Assembly (NCBI GenBank): GCA_012512705.1
Contig: JAAZDR010000197.1
Location: 1 to 6,526, forward strand
Source: Bacillota bacterium
Lineage (GTDB): Bacteria > Bacillota > Dethiobacteria > DTU022 > JAAZDR01
Direction: 5' to 3'
Length of the DNA: 6,526 nucleotides
A model generated the notes under the pieces. That model saw only the letters and a program-made list of their open reading frames with translations. It did no database searches and was not told where the DNA came from. A program made the translations under genes and the position numbers. Of the stretch, positions 1-5,072 are shown piece after piece. How positions within the stretch are numbered: the stretch's first letter is position 1; every line of letters begins with the position of its first letter.

Positions 1-2
1 GC

Positions 3-506
3 GTCAGGGCTGGTGGTAATAAGTTTGATGAAGCGATTATTCGTTTTATTAAAAATGAGTACAATATTCTTATCGGCGAAAGAACCGCAGAAGCCTTAAA
101 GATTCAGATCGGTGCTGCGCTCCCTAACAGCCGCTCCTTGGAGATGGAGGTCCGCGGGAGAGATCTGGTTATGGGCCTGCCTCGTTCAGTAATGATTAAG
201 ACGGAAGAGGTTGTGGAAGCTGTAGAAGAGAACCTCTTTAATATCGTGCAGACGATCAAGCAGGTGCTGGAGAAGACTCCGCCGGAGCTGGCCGGAGATA
301 TAATCGATAAGGGCATTATTATGACCGGCGGCGGCTCCCTGCTTCATGGATTGGATAGGCTTATTGCAGAAGAGACAGGAGTGCCCGTATTTTTGGCGGA
401 AAAACCGATTGAATCAGTAGCTATAGGTACAGGTAAGGCCCTTGAGCATATTGATCAGCTGTCTCATACCTTGATCAGCACAAGGAAGATTGTCGCCTCA
501 ATTTAA
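3..506 (+). CDS. mreB: MreB/Mbl-family rod-shape actin, C-terminal part (5' end outside window)
   Basis: This is the last 167 residues of a bacterial actin that forms filaments under the membrane and guides lateral wall synthesis by the elongasome. The reading frame is open from the window edge and ends at TAA 504-506. Since family members are about 335-345 residues, roughly the N-terminal half is missing. Visible family signatures are NKFDEAI near the start, IGERTAE, the EVRGRDLVMGLPR stretch, the KTPPELAGDI segment, the nucleotide-contacting MTGGGSLL loop, and the IGTGKALEHI tail. The ALEHI ending resembles MreB more than Mbl, but the paralogues cannot be separated from half a protein. One small oddity is VRAGGNKFDE where VRVAGxKFDE is usual. 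The PHP gene starts 28 bp downstream on the same strand, so cotranscription is possible; no terminator lies between them. Confidence 0.93.
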   Translation, partial: VRAGGNKFDEAIIRFIKNEYNILIGERTAEALKIQIGAALPNSRSLEMEVRGRDLVMGLPRSVMIKTEEVVEAVEENLFNIVQTIKQVLEKTPPELAGDIIDKGIIMTGGGSLLHGLDRLIAEETGVPVFLAEKPIESVAIGTGKALEHIDQLSHTLISTRKIVASI

Positions 507-521
507 CACCATGAGAGCGCT

Positions 522-526
522 GGGGA
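522..526 (+). promoter_or_regulatory. Ribosome binding site of the PHP gene
   Basis: GGGGA lies 8 nt before the ATG at 535. It is weaker than the AGGAGG sites elsewhere in the window, but it supports this start, and the first residues run directly into the PHP HIH motif. Confidence 0.5.
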
Positions 527-534
527 ATTAACCG

Positions 535-1587
535 ATGTATGAATATATTGGCAGCTTGCATATCCATAGCAGGTTTTCGGACGGCTCTGCTTCGATTCCG
601 GAGATTGCGTACGAGGCAGAAAAAGCGGGAATGGATTTTATCTGTATCACCGACCATCAGACCCTAGAAGGTAAAGAGCAAGGGCTTGATGGCTGGTACG
701 GAAAGACACTGGTAATTATCGGTGCGGAGCTGAACAGGAAAAGAAATCATTACCTTGCGTTCAACCTGAAAGAGCTTGTCGAAGATACCTCTGACAACCC
801 GCAGCAAACGATCAGTCAAGTCAAGAATCAGGGGGGTATCGGCTTTCTTGCTCACCCCTGTGAAAAAGGATCTCCTTTAATTATGCAGGGTCAATCTTTC
901 CCTTGGACTGATTGGCAGGTTGAAGGATTTGACGGTATAGAGCTTTGGAATTTTTGTTCGCAATGGCGTGAGCAGGCCTGCTCACGCCTTAAACTGTTCT
1001 ATTGGTATTTTTTTAACCGCAGCGCCCCCTTGAGCTCCGGAGCACCAGAAGAACTGCTACAGAAGTGGGACGAGTGGACACAGAAAAGAAGGATCAGCGC
1101 TATCGGCGGCACCGATGCCCATGCGTTCCCTTTACAGTATGGTCCTTTACGCGGAATCTTCCTTCCTTACCCTTATCTTTTTAGGACAATTAACACACAC
1201 ATTCTTCTCTCACAAAAAATGCAGGCAGAGAGCGCTTTGGCTCAAGCACAGGTTTTAAAGGCCTTGCAAAAGGGAAGCGCTTTTATCGCCAATAATGCCG
1301 TTTCCCCTGCACAAGGATTTGTTTTTTCAGCTTTTAACCGTAACCGGGAAGTCGGTATGGGAGAAGAGATTAATCACGATTCGGCGTTATCTCTTAAGAT
1401 CAGCAGTCCTAATCCGCGTTCCCGGATAAGAATCATTAAAAACGGAAAGCTTGTCTATACAACTAATAAGAGCTCCTTAATTTTCAAAGTGCTCAAACCT
1501 GGAGTCTTCCGAGTGGAAGTTTACTACCGTCCCCGCGTCGGCCGACCACGACCATGGATTTACAGTAATCCTATTTATGTCCGTTAA
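535..1587 (+). CDS. PHP-domain metal-dependent hydrolase, substrate unknown
   Basis: A 350-residue protein with a PHP (polymerase and histidinol phosphatase) domain, which normally binds two or three divalent metals and hydrolyses phosphoester bonds. All expected ligand motifs are visible: HIH (H9, H11), FSDG (D16), ITDH (D40, H41), GAE (E65), H72, AHP (H107), GIELWN (E136) and GGTDAH (D194, H196). The catalytic site therefore looks intact. Between about 138 and 187 is an aromatic-rich insertion without a motif I recognise. Residues from about 260 to 350 look like a C-terminal beta-sandwich, ending in SNPIYVR, an ending I associate with other stand-alone PHP proteins. There is no signal peptide or membrane helix, so it is probably cytoplasmic. 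The ATG is preceded by GGGGA at 522-526 with 8-nt spacing. The substrate cannot be deduced; it follows mreB and ends 5 bp from a convergent gene. Confidence 0.88.
   Translation: MYEYIGSLHIHSRFSDGSASIPEIAYEAEKAGMDFICITDHQTLEGKEQGLDGWYGKTLVIIGAELNRKRNHYLAFNLKELVEDTSDNPQQTISQVKNQGGIGFLAHPCEKGSPLIMQGQSFPWTDWQVEGFDGIELWNFCSQWREQACSRLKLFYWYFFNRSAPLSSGAPEELLQKWDEWTQKRRISAIGGTDAHAFPLQYGPLRGIFLPYPYLFRTINTHILLSQKMQAESALAQAQVLKALQKGSAFIANNAVSPAQGFVFSAFNRNREVGMGEEINHDSALSLKISSPNPRSRIRIIKNGKLVYTTNKSSLIFKVLKPGVFRVEVYYRPRVGRPRPWIYSNPIYVR
965..988. repeat. Perfect 24-bp palindrome inside the PHP gene
   Basis: The 12-base arm GGCGTGAGCAGG at 965-976 is followed at once by its exact reverse complement at 977-988, with no mismatch and no spacer. 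In RNA it could fold into a 10-bp GC-rich stem with a GGCC loop. It is in frame and encodes part of the W-R-E-Q-A-C-S-R-L stretch (residues 144-152) in the aromatic-rich insertion. A T-rich run occurs at 1006-1013, too far away for a standard intrinsic terminator. Its role, if any, is unknown. Confidence 0.95.
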
Positions 1588-1592
1588 CCTCC

Positions 1593-2036
1593 TTAATCCA
1601 TAAGCATAAGGTACGCTCCGCCGGCCAAAAGAAGCACCCCTAACCCCTTGTACAAAGTAAAACAAATTTCTTTTAAACCAAAAAAACCAAAGTGATCAAC
1701 AAGCAGTGCTGTTGATACCTGGGCGAGAATAATTGCTGTTGTTGCCTTGGCGACACCGATATGCCGTATACTGTAAGCCACAGCGTAGATGATTAATACA
1801 CTGAACAAGCCGCCAAGATATGCATACCAGGGCGCTCGAAGATAGCTGCCTAATTTAGCTTCCCCGATCCCGATGATTAAAAACAAAGCAATAGCCACAA
1901 CCCCAATTAGATGGACGATAAAAGTTGCCCCGGAAAGTCCGACAAATTTGGCCAGGGCGGTATTAAGAGAGCCCTGAACGGCCATCAGGCCGCCAGCCAG
2001 GGCAGCAATTATTAAGGCTATTATTTTTAAGCTCAT
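1593..2036 (-). CDS. Small DMT-superfamily membrane protein, DUF606/YdcZ-like
   Basis: A 147-residue, strongly hydrophobic protein with five predicted membrane helices at about 4-22, 36-57, 71-89, 95-113 and 128-145. The first helix and its loop, GGLMAVQGSLNTALAK (15-30), match the glycine/glutamine/asparagine signature I associate with the DUF606 (YdcZ) branch of drug/metabolite transporters. Length and helix number fit single-domain members, which presumably act as dimers. It should sit in the cytoplasmic membrane; the transported compound is unknown. The ATG (2036-2034) has a GGGGG ribosome site about 8 nt upstream. It follows the dpaB homologue on the same strand after 116 bp and may be expressed with it or from its own promoter. 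Its stop is 5 bp from the stop of the convergent PHP gene. Dipicolinate or lysine-pathway transport is tempting from context but unsupported. Confidence 0.82.
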   Translation of the reverse strand: MSLKIIALIIAALAGGLMAVQGSLNTALAKFVGLSGATFIVHLIGVVAIALFLIIGIGEAKLGSYLRAPWYAYLGGLFSVLIIYAVAYSIRHIGVAKATTAIILAQVSTALLVDHFGFFGLKEICFTLYKGLGVLLLAGGAYLMLMD

Positions 2037-2063
2037 CAGCTAACCCCCGTTTTCCCAGGATCA

Positions 2064-2103
2064 GTTATACAAATATATTCTTTTGCTGTTGCAAAAAATT
2101 ATA
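2064..2103 (-). promoter_or_regulatory. Possible promoter region of the DMT-type gene
   Basis: In the 116-bp gap between the dpaB stop and the transporter start, the minus strand shows a perfect TATAAT (2103-2098) with no good -35 at the right distance. Just downstream is TTGCAA (2094-2089) with TATAAC (2069-2064) at a long 19-bp spacing. Either could start transcription. A weak hairpin (TTTTGC/GCAAAA around an AACA loop, 2079-2098) overlaps these elements. I cannot choose between them. Confidence 0.28.
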
Positions 2104-2152
2104 CACCGCGATTAACTTACCGAAGCAGAAAACGCAGAATTTAATCCATCGC

Positions 2153-2743
2153 TTACTGCGGCAGCCAGTGCTGTTCCCAGAAAAAAGGTTGTAATTGCTG
2201 ACCTTCTAGGGCTTTGAGACAGGTTTCAAAAATCAGATCCATGCGTGTAACAAGTACCTGTTTGTTCTGGTCTGTGTGTACCGGACCTAGAGGGACAAGG
2301 AAGATACTTTTTGCCCGCATCAGCTGAGAGATATTCGCCAGGAGATACTCCGAATCGCCGTTTGCTACCAGGGCGAGAATGATCGGGCGTTCAGACTGCA
2401 GGTGTAGGAGCGTCTTATTCTTAGTTTTGGGTGTTGCCCGGGCTTCCACCAAGCGGGTGATTATATTTTTGGGGCAGGGGGCGATCGCCAGCTGATCAAA
2501 GGTCGTATCCGACTCGCCGGCCTCCTCGTCACTGATCGCCGTAGGTTCCTGTCCAGTAAGCTCTTTCAGTCTTTGCACGGCGTTCCGAAACTCTGCTGTA
2601 AACTCATCCCCCTCTTCGGTAAAGAGCAGCGGGTATACGAGCGCCCCGTTTTTTACAAGTTTAGCAATTTGGCCGTAAATAGTTTCTAAGTTGAAATGCT
2701 TTACAGGCAGGGCAAAACCGACCTGGATGTTTTTCAGACGCAA
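2153..2743 (-). CDS. dpaB: Divergent dipicolinate synthase subunit B (SpoVFB/DpaB) homologue
   Basis: A 196-residue flavoprotein-like protein. In relatives, DpaA and DpaB together oxidise the dihydrodipicolinate-type intermediate to dipicolinic acid in the mother cell during sporulation. Family features are the N-terminal LKNIQVGFAL strand, the KLVKNGALVYP segment (28-38), RLKELTG (58-64), QLAIAPC (84-90), SIFLVPLGP (146-154) and the C-terminal MDLIFETCLKALEGQQLQP (168-186). I start it at TTG 2743, because AAGGAGG at 2758-2752 sits 8 nt upstream and the protein then aligns with the usual MxLKxxxxGF start at about 200 residues. The longer ATG reading (2821) adds 26 unconvincing residues across the ribosome site. 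Two expected motifs are altered: the TGSxC after GF reads PVKHF, and the TGN after IAP is replaced (IAPCPKN). No dpaA is adjacent; dapB lies 88 bp upstream. Function may be altered. Confidence 0.8.
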   Translation of the reverse strand: MRLKNIQVGFALPVKHFNLETIYGQIAKLVKNGALVYPLLFTEEGDEFTAEFRNAVQRLKELTGQEPTAISDEEAGESDTTFDQLAIAPCPKNIITRLVEARATPKTKNKTLLHLQSERPIILALVANGDSEYLLANISQLMRAKSIFLVPLGPVHTDQNKQVLVTRMDLIFETCLKALEGQQLQPFFWEQHWLPQ

Positions 2744-2751
2744 AAAAGACA

Positions 2752-2758
2752 CCTCCTT
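2752..2758 (-). promoter_or_regulatory. Strong ribosome binding site that sets the TTG start of dpaB
   Basis: AAGGAGG on the minus strand lies 8 nt before TTG (2743-2741). This is the best translation signal near the 5' end and is the main reason for rejecting the upstream ATG at 2821, whose reading frame runs straight through this site. Confidence 0.75.
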
Positions 2759-2773
2759 ACTGGCGCATAGATC

Positions 2774-2804
2774 ATATATATGCGCGCAGCTGCTGGGAAG
2801 TGCC
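2774..2804 (-). promoter_or_regulatory. Possible sigma-K-like promoter of dpaB
   Basis: On the minus strand an AC dinucleotide is followed after 17 bp by CATATATAT (2782-2774). This approximates the late mother-cell sigma-K pattern as I recall it (AC, then CATAnnnTA), with the last two bases transposed. It would start RNA about 25 nt before the TTG start, leaving room for the ribosome site. A 7-bp inverted repeat, GCGCATA/TATGCGC (2763-2769 and 2779-2785), overlaps it. Sigma-K control of spoVF in Bacillus makes this plausible, but the match is weak. Confidence 0.25.
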
Positions 2805-2831
2805 TGTCTGTTAGCCCTCAAATTGAGAAGT

Positions 2832-3638
2832 TTAAAGCTCTAGAAGTTTTTCTAGGCCGTAGACCAATGTGTTGTCCAGCTCAACTACGCGTCGAATGGC
2901 AAGTATGACGCCGGGCATGAATGACTTACGACTTAAGGAATCGTGCCTGATGGTTAAGGTCTGCCCGATCCCGCCAAAGATCACTTCTTGGTGGGCAACC
3001 AGGCCTGGCAGGCGGACGCTGTGGATACGGATTCCGTTTTTTCTCCCTCCCCGCGCCCCAGTTAACTTTTCCACCTCCTGCACCTTGCTGCCTGCTTTGC
3101 TGCAGGAATGATTTTCGCTAATGCGCTCCGCTGTTTTTAGCGCTGTTCCCGAGGGGGCATCGATCTTCTGGTCATGATGCAGCTCGATAATTTCAACGTC
3201 AGGGAAAAAACGGGCTGCTTTTGCCGCAAACTCAGTCATTAAAACTGCTCCTAGGGTAAAATTAGGGGCGATGATTGCCGCTGTTTCATATTCTTTTACC
3301 CATTCCGAGGCTTGCTCCAACTCTACTTCTGTTAGGCCGGTAGTGCCGACAACTAGGCGCACCCTGTTTTTAAGGGCAGTCTTGATGTTGGCAAAAACGC
3401 TCAGCGGGCTCGTAAAGTCCACAAGGACATCAACAGTGTTCTCCTGCAGAGCTACTGCCAGATCGCTAGTTATATGCACACCAATTTTTTCCCCTCCTAG
3501 GATCTCGCCGATATCTTCGCCGCTGTTTTTCAGATCAATGGCAGCTACTAGCTGCATCCCTTCCTCATCGAGGATGGTTCTACAGACCTCTTGTCCCATA
3601 TTGCCACAAGCACCGCTTACAGCAACTTTTATCTCCAT
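2832..3638 (-). CDS. dapB: 4-hydroxy-tetrahydrodipicolinate reductase (DapB)
   Basis: A 268-residue cytoplasmic enzyme that reduces the 4-hydroxy-tetrahydrodipicolinate product of DapA to tetrahydrodipicolinate with NAD(P)H. This is a shared step toward diaminopimelate for peptidoglycan and toward lysine. The sequence shows the Rossmann motif GACGNMGQ (9-16), DFTSP (74-78), GTTG (98-101), APNFTLGAVL (124-133), the catalytic and substrate-binding HHDQKIDAPSGTA (154-166, with H154, H155 and K158 matching the E. coli H159, H160 and K163), GARGG (194-198) and IHSVRLPGLVAHQEVIFGG (205-223). The length is normal for the family. The ATG is preceded by GGGAGG with 9-nt spacing, and the protein begins directly with the nucleotide-binding strand. 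A good sigma-A promoter lies upstream. It is followed by the dpaB homologue; the asd, dapG and dapA genes often found nearby are not in this window. Confidence 0.97.
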   Translation of the reverse strand: MEIKVAVSGACGNMGQEVCRTILDEEGMQLVAAIDLKNSGEDIGEILGGEKIGVHITSDLAVALQENTVDVLVDFTSPLSVFANIKTALKNRVRLVVGTTGLTEVELEQASEWVKEYETAAIIAPNFTLGAVLMTEFAAKAARFFPDVEIIELHHDQKIDAPSGTALKTAERISENHSCSKAGSKVQEVEKLTGARGGRKNGIRIHSVRLPGLVAHQEVIFGGIGQTLTIRHDSLSRKSFMPGVILAIRRVVELDNTLVYGLEKLLEL

Positions 3639-3647
3639 TTGTTATTG

Positions 3648-3653
3648 CCTCCC
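3648..3653 (-). promoter_or_regulatory. Ribosome binding site of dapB
   Basis: GGGAGG on the minus strand, 9 nt before the ATG (3638-3636), is a standard strong site that confirms the dapB start. Confidence 0.7.
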
Positions 3654-3680
3654 ATCGGCAGAATTACCAAATGTACCCTT

Positions 3681-3709
3681 ATTGTCTTACAGTTAGCTTG
3701 AGATGTCAA
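3681..3709 (-). promoter_or_regulatory. Sigma-A promoter of dapB
   Basis: On the minus strand a perfect -35 TTGACA (3709-3704) is followed after exactly 17 bp by GACAAT (3686-3681), which matches four of six -10 positions. RNA would start near 3674, giving a leader of about 35 nt. That is too short for a lysine riboswitch or T-box, so control of dapB, if any, should act at the promoter. Confidence 0.7.
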
Positions 3710-3724
3710 GAAGAGGATAAAATG

Positions 3725-3792
3725 TCCTGCCTGATCTACTTAGTGGGAACCTTTATGTCCCGCTAGGGCATAATTTTAACTCTGAGGCAGGA
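3725..3792. repeat. Nested inverted repeat between dapB and gap
   Basis: The outer arms TCCTGCCT (3725-3732) and AGGCAGGA (3785-3792) are exact complements. Inside them, TAGTGGGA (3741-3748) and TCCCGCTA (3758-3765) form an 8-bp stem with one G-U pair and a 9-nt loop. No T-run follows, so it does not look like an intrinsic terminator. It ends about 16 bp upstream of the dapB -35 and could be an operator, or part of a long gap leader RNA. Confidence 0.75.
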
Positions 3793-3986
3793 TTTAACTA
3801 ATTCTGGAGAGAATATTTTTACAAAACTTAAACTGTTATTCAATCTGCTATCTGGAACAGAGGCTTTGTGGTTAAAAACACTAGCTGACGGTACTCCTGA
3901 AAAACGGGGTTAAGAGCCGTGTAAAAAGATTAAATTTGGTAAAGCTAAAGTAAATGGTCTGTTTTTGTCAATACTGTTTATTTCCA

Positions 3987-3993
3987 GGGGAGG
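3987..3993 (+). promoter_or_regulatory. Ribosome binding site of gap
   Basis: GGGGAGG lies 7 nt before ATG 4001. It decides the start against an in-frame TTG at 3965 that would add 12 residues encoded across this site. Confidence 0.8.
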
Positions 3994-4000
3994 AATAGAT

Positions 4001-5002
4001 ATGAAGTATAGAGTAGGCATTAACGGTTTCGGACGCATCGGTCGCAATACCTTGCGCTGTGCCTTGAGACGTCCGAATTTTGAAGTGGCAGCGATTAACG
4101 ATCTTGCGGACAGCGCCACTCTTCTCCATCTTTTCAAATATGACTCTCTGTATGGCAAATTTCCGGGTGAGGCAGCCCTACAGGGAGAGAACATGATCGT
4201 TGAGGGAAAGGAGATTGCGGTCTTTAGGGAGAAAGATCCACTGCATATACCCTGGAAAGATGCCGGTGTCGACATCGTTATCGAGGCCACTGGTAAGTTC
4301 CGCAAGCGGGAACTGGCCAGCCGGCACCTTAAAGCCGGGGCAAAAAAAGTGATCGTTACCGCCCCAGTAAACGATGGCGATTTCTCTATTGTTATCGGGG
4401 TCAATGAAGATAAATACGATCCCCAAAAGCACCATATCATCTCTAACGCTTCCTGCACTACCAATGCCCTGGCGCCCATAGTTAAGGTCTTGCACGAACA
4501 TTTTGGCATTGTAAAAGGCCTCATGAATACTACGCATTCATATACAAATGATCAGCACTTGCTGGATCTTCCTCATCCTGACCTGCGTCGTGCCCGGGCA
4601 GCTGCAATTTCCATAATCCCTACTTCTACCGGGGCAGCAAAGACGGTAGGGGTCGTAATTCCAGAACTAAAAGAGAAAATCGATGGCCTTGCCGTGCGTG
4701 TGCCGACCCCGACAGTTTCTCTTGTTGATTTCGTGGCAGAGCTTAAATCAGAGGTTACTGTGGAAGCAGTGAATGCTGCCTTTAAAACTGCCGCTAAAGA
4801 GCTGGAGGGCATACTCAGCTTTAGCGATCAACCGCTTGTGGCGGCAGATTACCGGCAGGACCCGCACTCCTGCATTATTGACGGTCTTTCGACAATGGTT
4901 GTCGGTGGTAATATGGCCAGGGTTGTTGCTTGGTACGACAATGAGTGGGGTTATTCGACCCGTGTTGCTGACCTTGCGGATTTTGTCGCCGAACGTCTGT
5001 AG
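4001..5002 (+). CDS. gap: Type I glyceraldehyde-3-phosphate dehydrogenase
   Basis: A 333-residue cytoplasmic enzyme that interconverts glyceraldehyde 3-phosphate and 1,3-bisphosphoglycerate in glycolysis or gluconeogenesis. It shows the Rossmann motif INGFGRIGR (7-15), SNASCTTN (148-155) with catalytic Cys152, THSYT (178-182) with His179, the DLRRARAAAISIIPTSTGAAKT segment in two parts (194-203 and 204-215), RVPTPTVSLVDFV (233-245) and the closing WYDNEWGYS (311-319). Length is normal and the active site is complete. Asp34 after the second strand and Leu190-Pro191 are the residues of NAD-using glycolytic enzymes. However, EATGKF (95-100) and HSCIIDGLSTMV (289-300) read more like the Bacillus GapB branch as I recall it. 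Direction and coenzyme therefore remain open. It is not beside pgk or tpi here; a phosphohexomutase follows 70 bp downstream, with no terminator in between, so the two are probably cotranscribed. Confidence 0.96.
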   Translation: MKYRVGINGFGRIGRNTLRCALRRPNFEVAAINDLADSATLLHLFKYDSLYGKFPGEAALQGENMIVEGKEIAVFREKDPLHIPWKDAGVDIVIEATGKFRKRELASRHLKAGAKKVIVTAPVNDGDFSIVIGVNEDKYDPQKHHIISNASCTTNALAPIVKVLHEHFGIVKGLMNTTHSYTNDQHLLDLPHPDLRRARAAAISIIPTSTGAAKTVGVVIPELKEKIDGLAVRVPTPTVSLVDFVAELKSEVTVEAVNAAFKTAAKELEGILSFSDQPLVAADYRQDPHSCIIDGLSTMVVGGNMARVVAWYDNEWGYSTRVADLADFVAERL

Positions 5003-5031
5003 TTTTTAGGAAAGAAAAGCGGGGTAAGGCA

Positions 5032-5058
5032 TAATATTTAAAAATGAGTTAATATTTA
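5032..5058 (+). repeat. Short direct repeat in the gap-phosphohexomutase spacer
   Basis: TAATATTTA occurs at 5032-5040 and again at 5050-5058, an 18-bp period, just before the ribosome site of the next gene. It is AT-rich and could be chance. I see no terminator hairpin in this 70-bp spacer. Confidence 0.6.
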
Positions 5059-5059
5059 T

Positions 5060-5065
5060 AGGAGG
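5060..5065 (+). promoter_or_regulatory. Ribosome binding site for the TTG start at 5073
   Basis: AGGAGG lies 7 nt before TTG 5073. No in-frame ATG lies close by, and the protein starts with the conserved family N-terminus, so the rare start codon is well supported. Confidence 0.75.
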
Positions 5066-5072
5066 TGCTTGG

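Larger units (their letters stand above)
3639..4000. other. Divergent dapB/gap intergenic region, 362 bp
   Basis: The dapB side holds its ribosome site and promoter (3648-3709). The middle holds a nested inverted repeat (3725-3792). The gap side (about 3793-3986) is AT-rich with no convincing coding frame. I find no good gap promoter: the best I can offer is TTTACA (3818-3823) with TTCAAT (3839-3844) at a short 15-bp spacing. A weak stem-loop, ACTCC/GGGGT with outer ACGG/CCGT arms, lies near 3888-3920. No riboswitch family is recognised. Confidence 0.7.

Noticed and set aside
511..531. Six-codon ATG reading frame between mreB and the PHP gene
   Set aside because: It is too short to support and has no ribosome site; it overlaps the leader of the PHP gene.
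2744..2821. Upstream ATG extending the dpaB homologue by 26 residues
   Set aside because: The extension is read through a perfect AAGGAGG and has no resemblance to the family N-terminus, while the TTG at 2743 is ideally spaced.
2838..2857. CTAGAA/TTCTAG hairpin at the end of dapB as a terminator
   Set aside because: The stem is six AT-rich base pairs, lies before the stop codon, and has no T-run after it on the minus strand.
3271..3696. 141-codon plus-strand frame opposite dapB
   Set aside because: It is serine/threonine-rich antisense sequence with no family features and no ribosome site, lying over the highly convincing dapB gene.
3639..3720. Lysine riboswitch or T-box in front of dapB
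   Set aside because: The promoter leaves a leader of only about 35 nt, far too short for either element, and no matching conserved core is visible.
3965..4000. In-frame TTG extending GAPDH by 12 residues
   Set aside because: The ribosome site GGGGAGG lies inside this stretch, and ATG 4001 begins the normal GAPDH N-terminus.
3910..4537. Two minus-strand frames opposite gap (204 and 119 codons)
   Set aside because: They are shadows of the conserved GAPDH coding strand, overlap each other, and carry no recognisable protein features.
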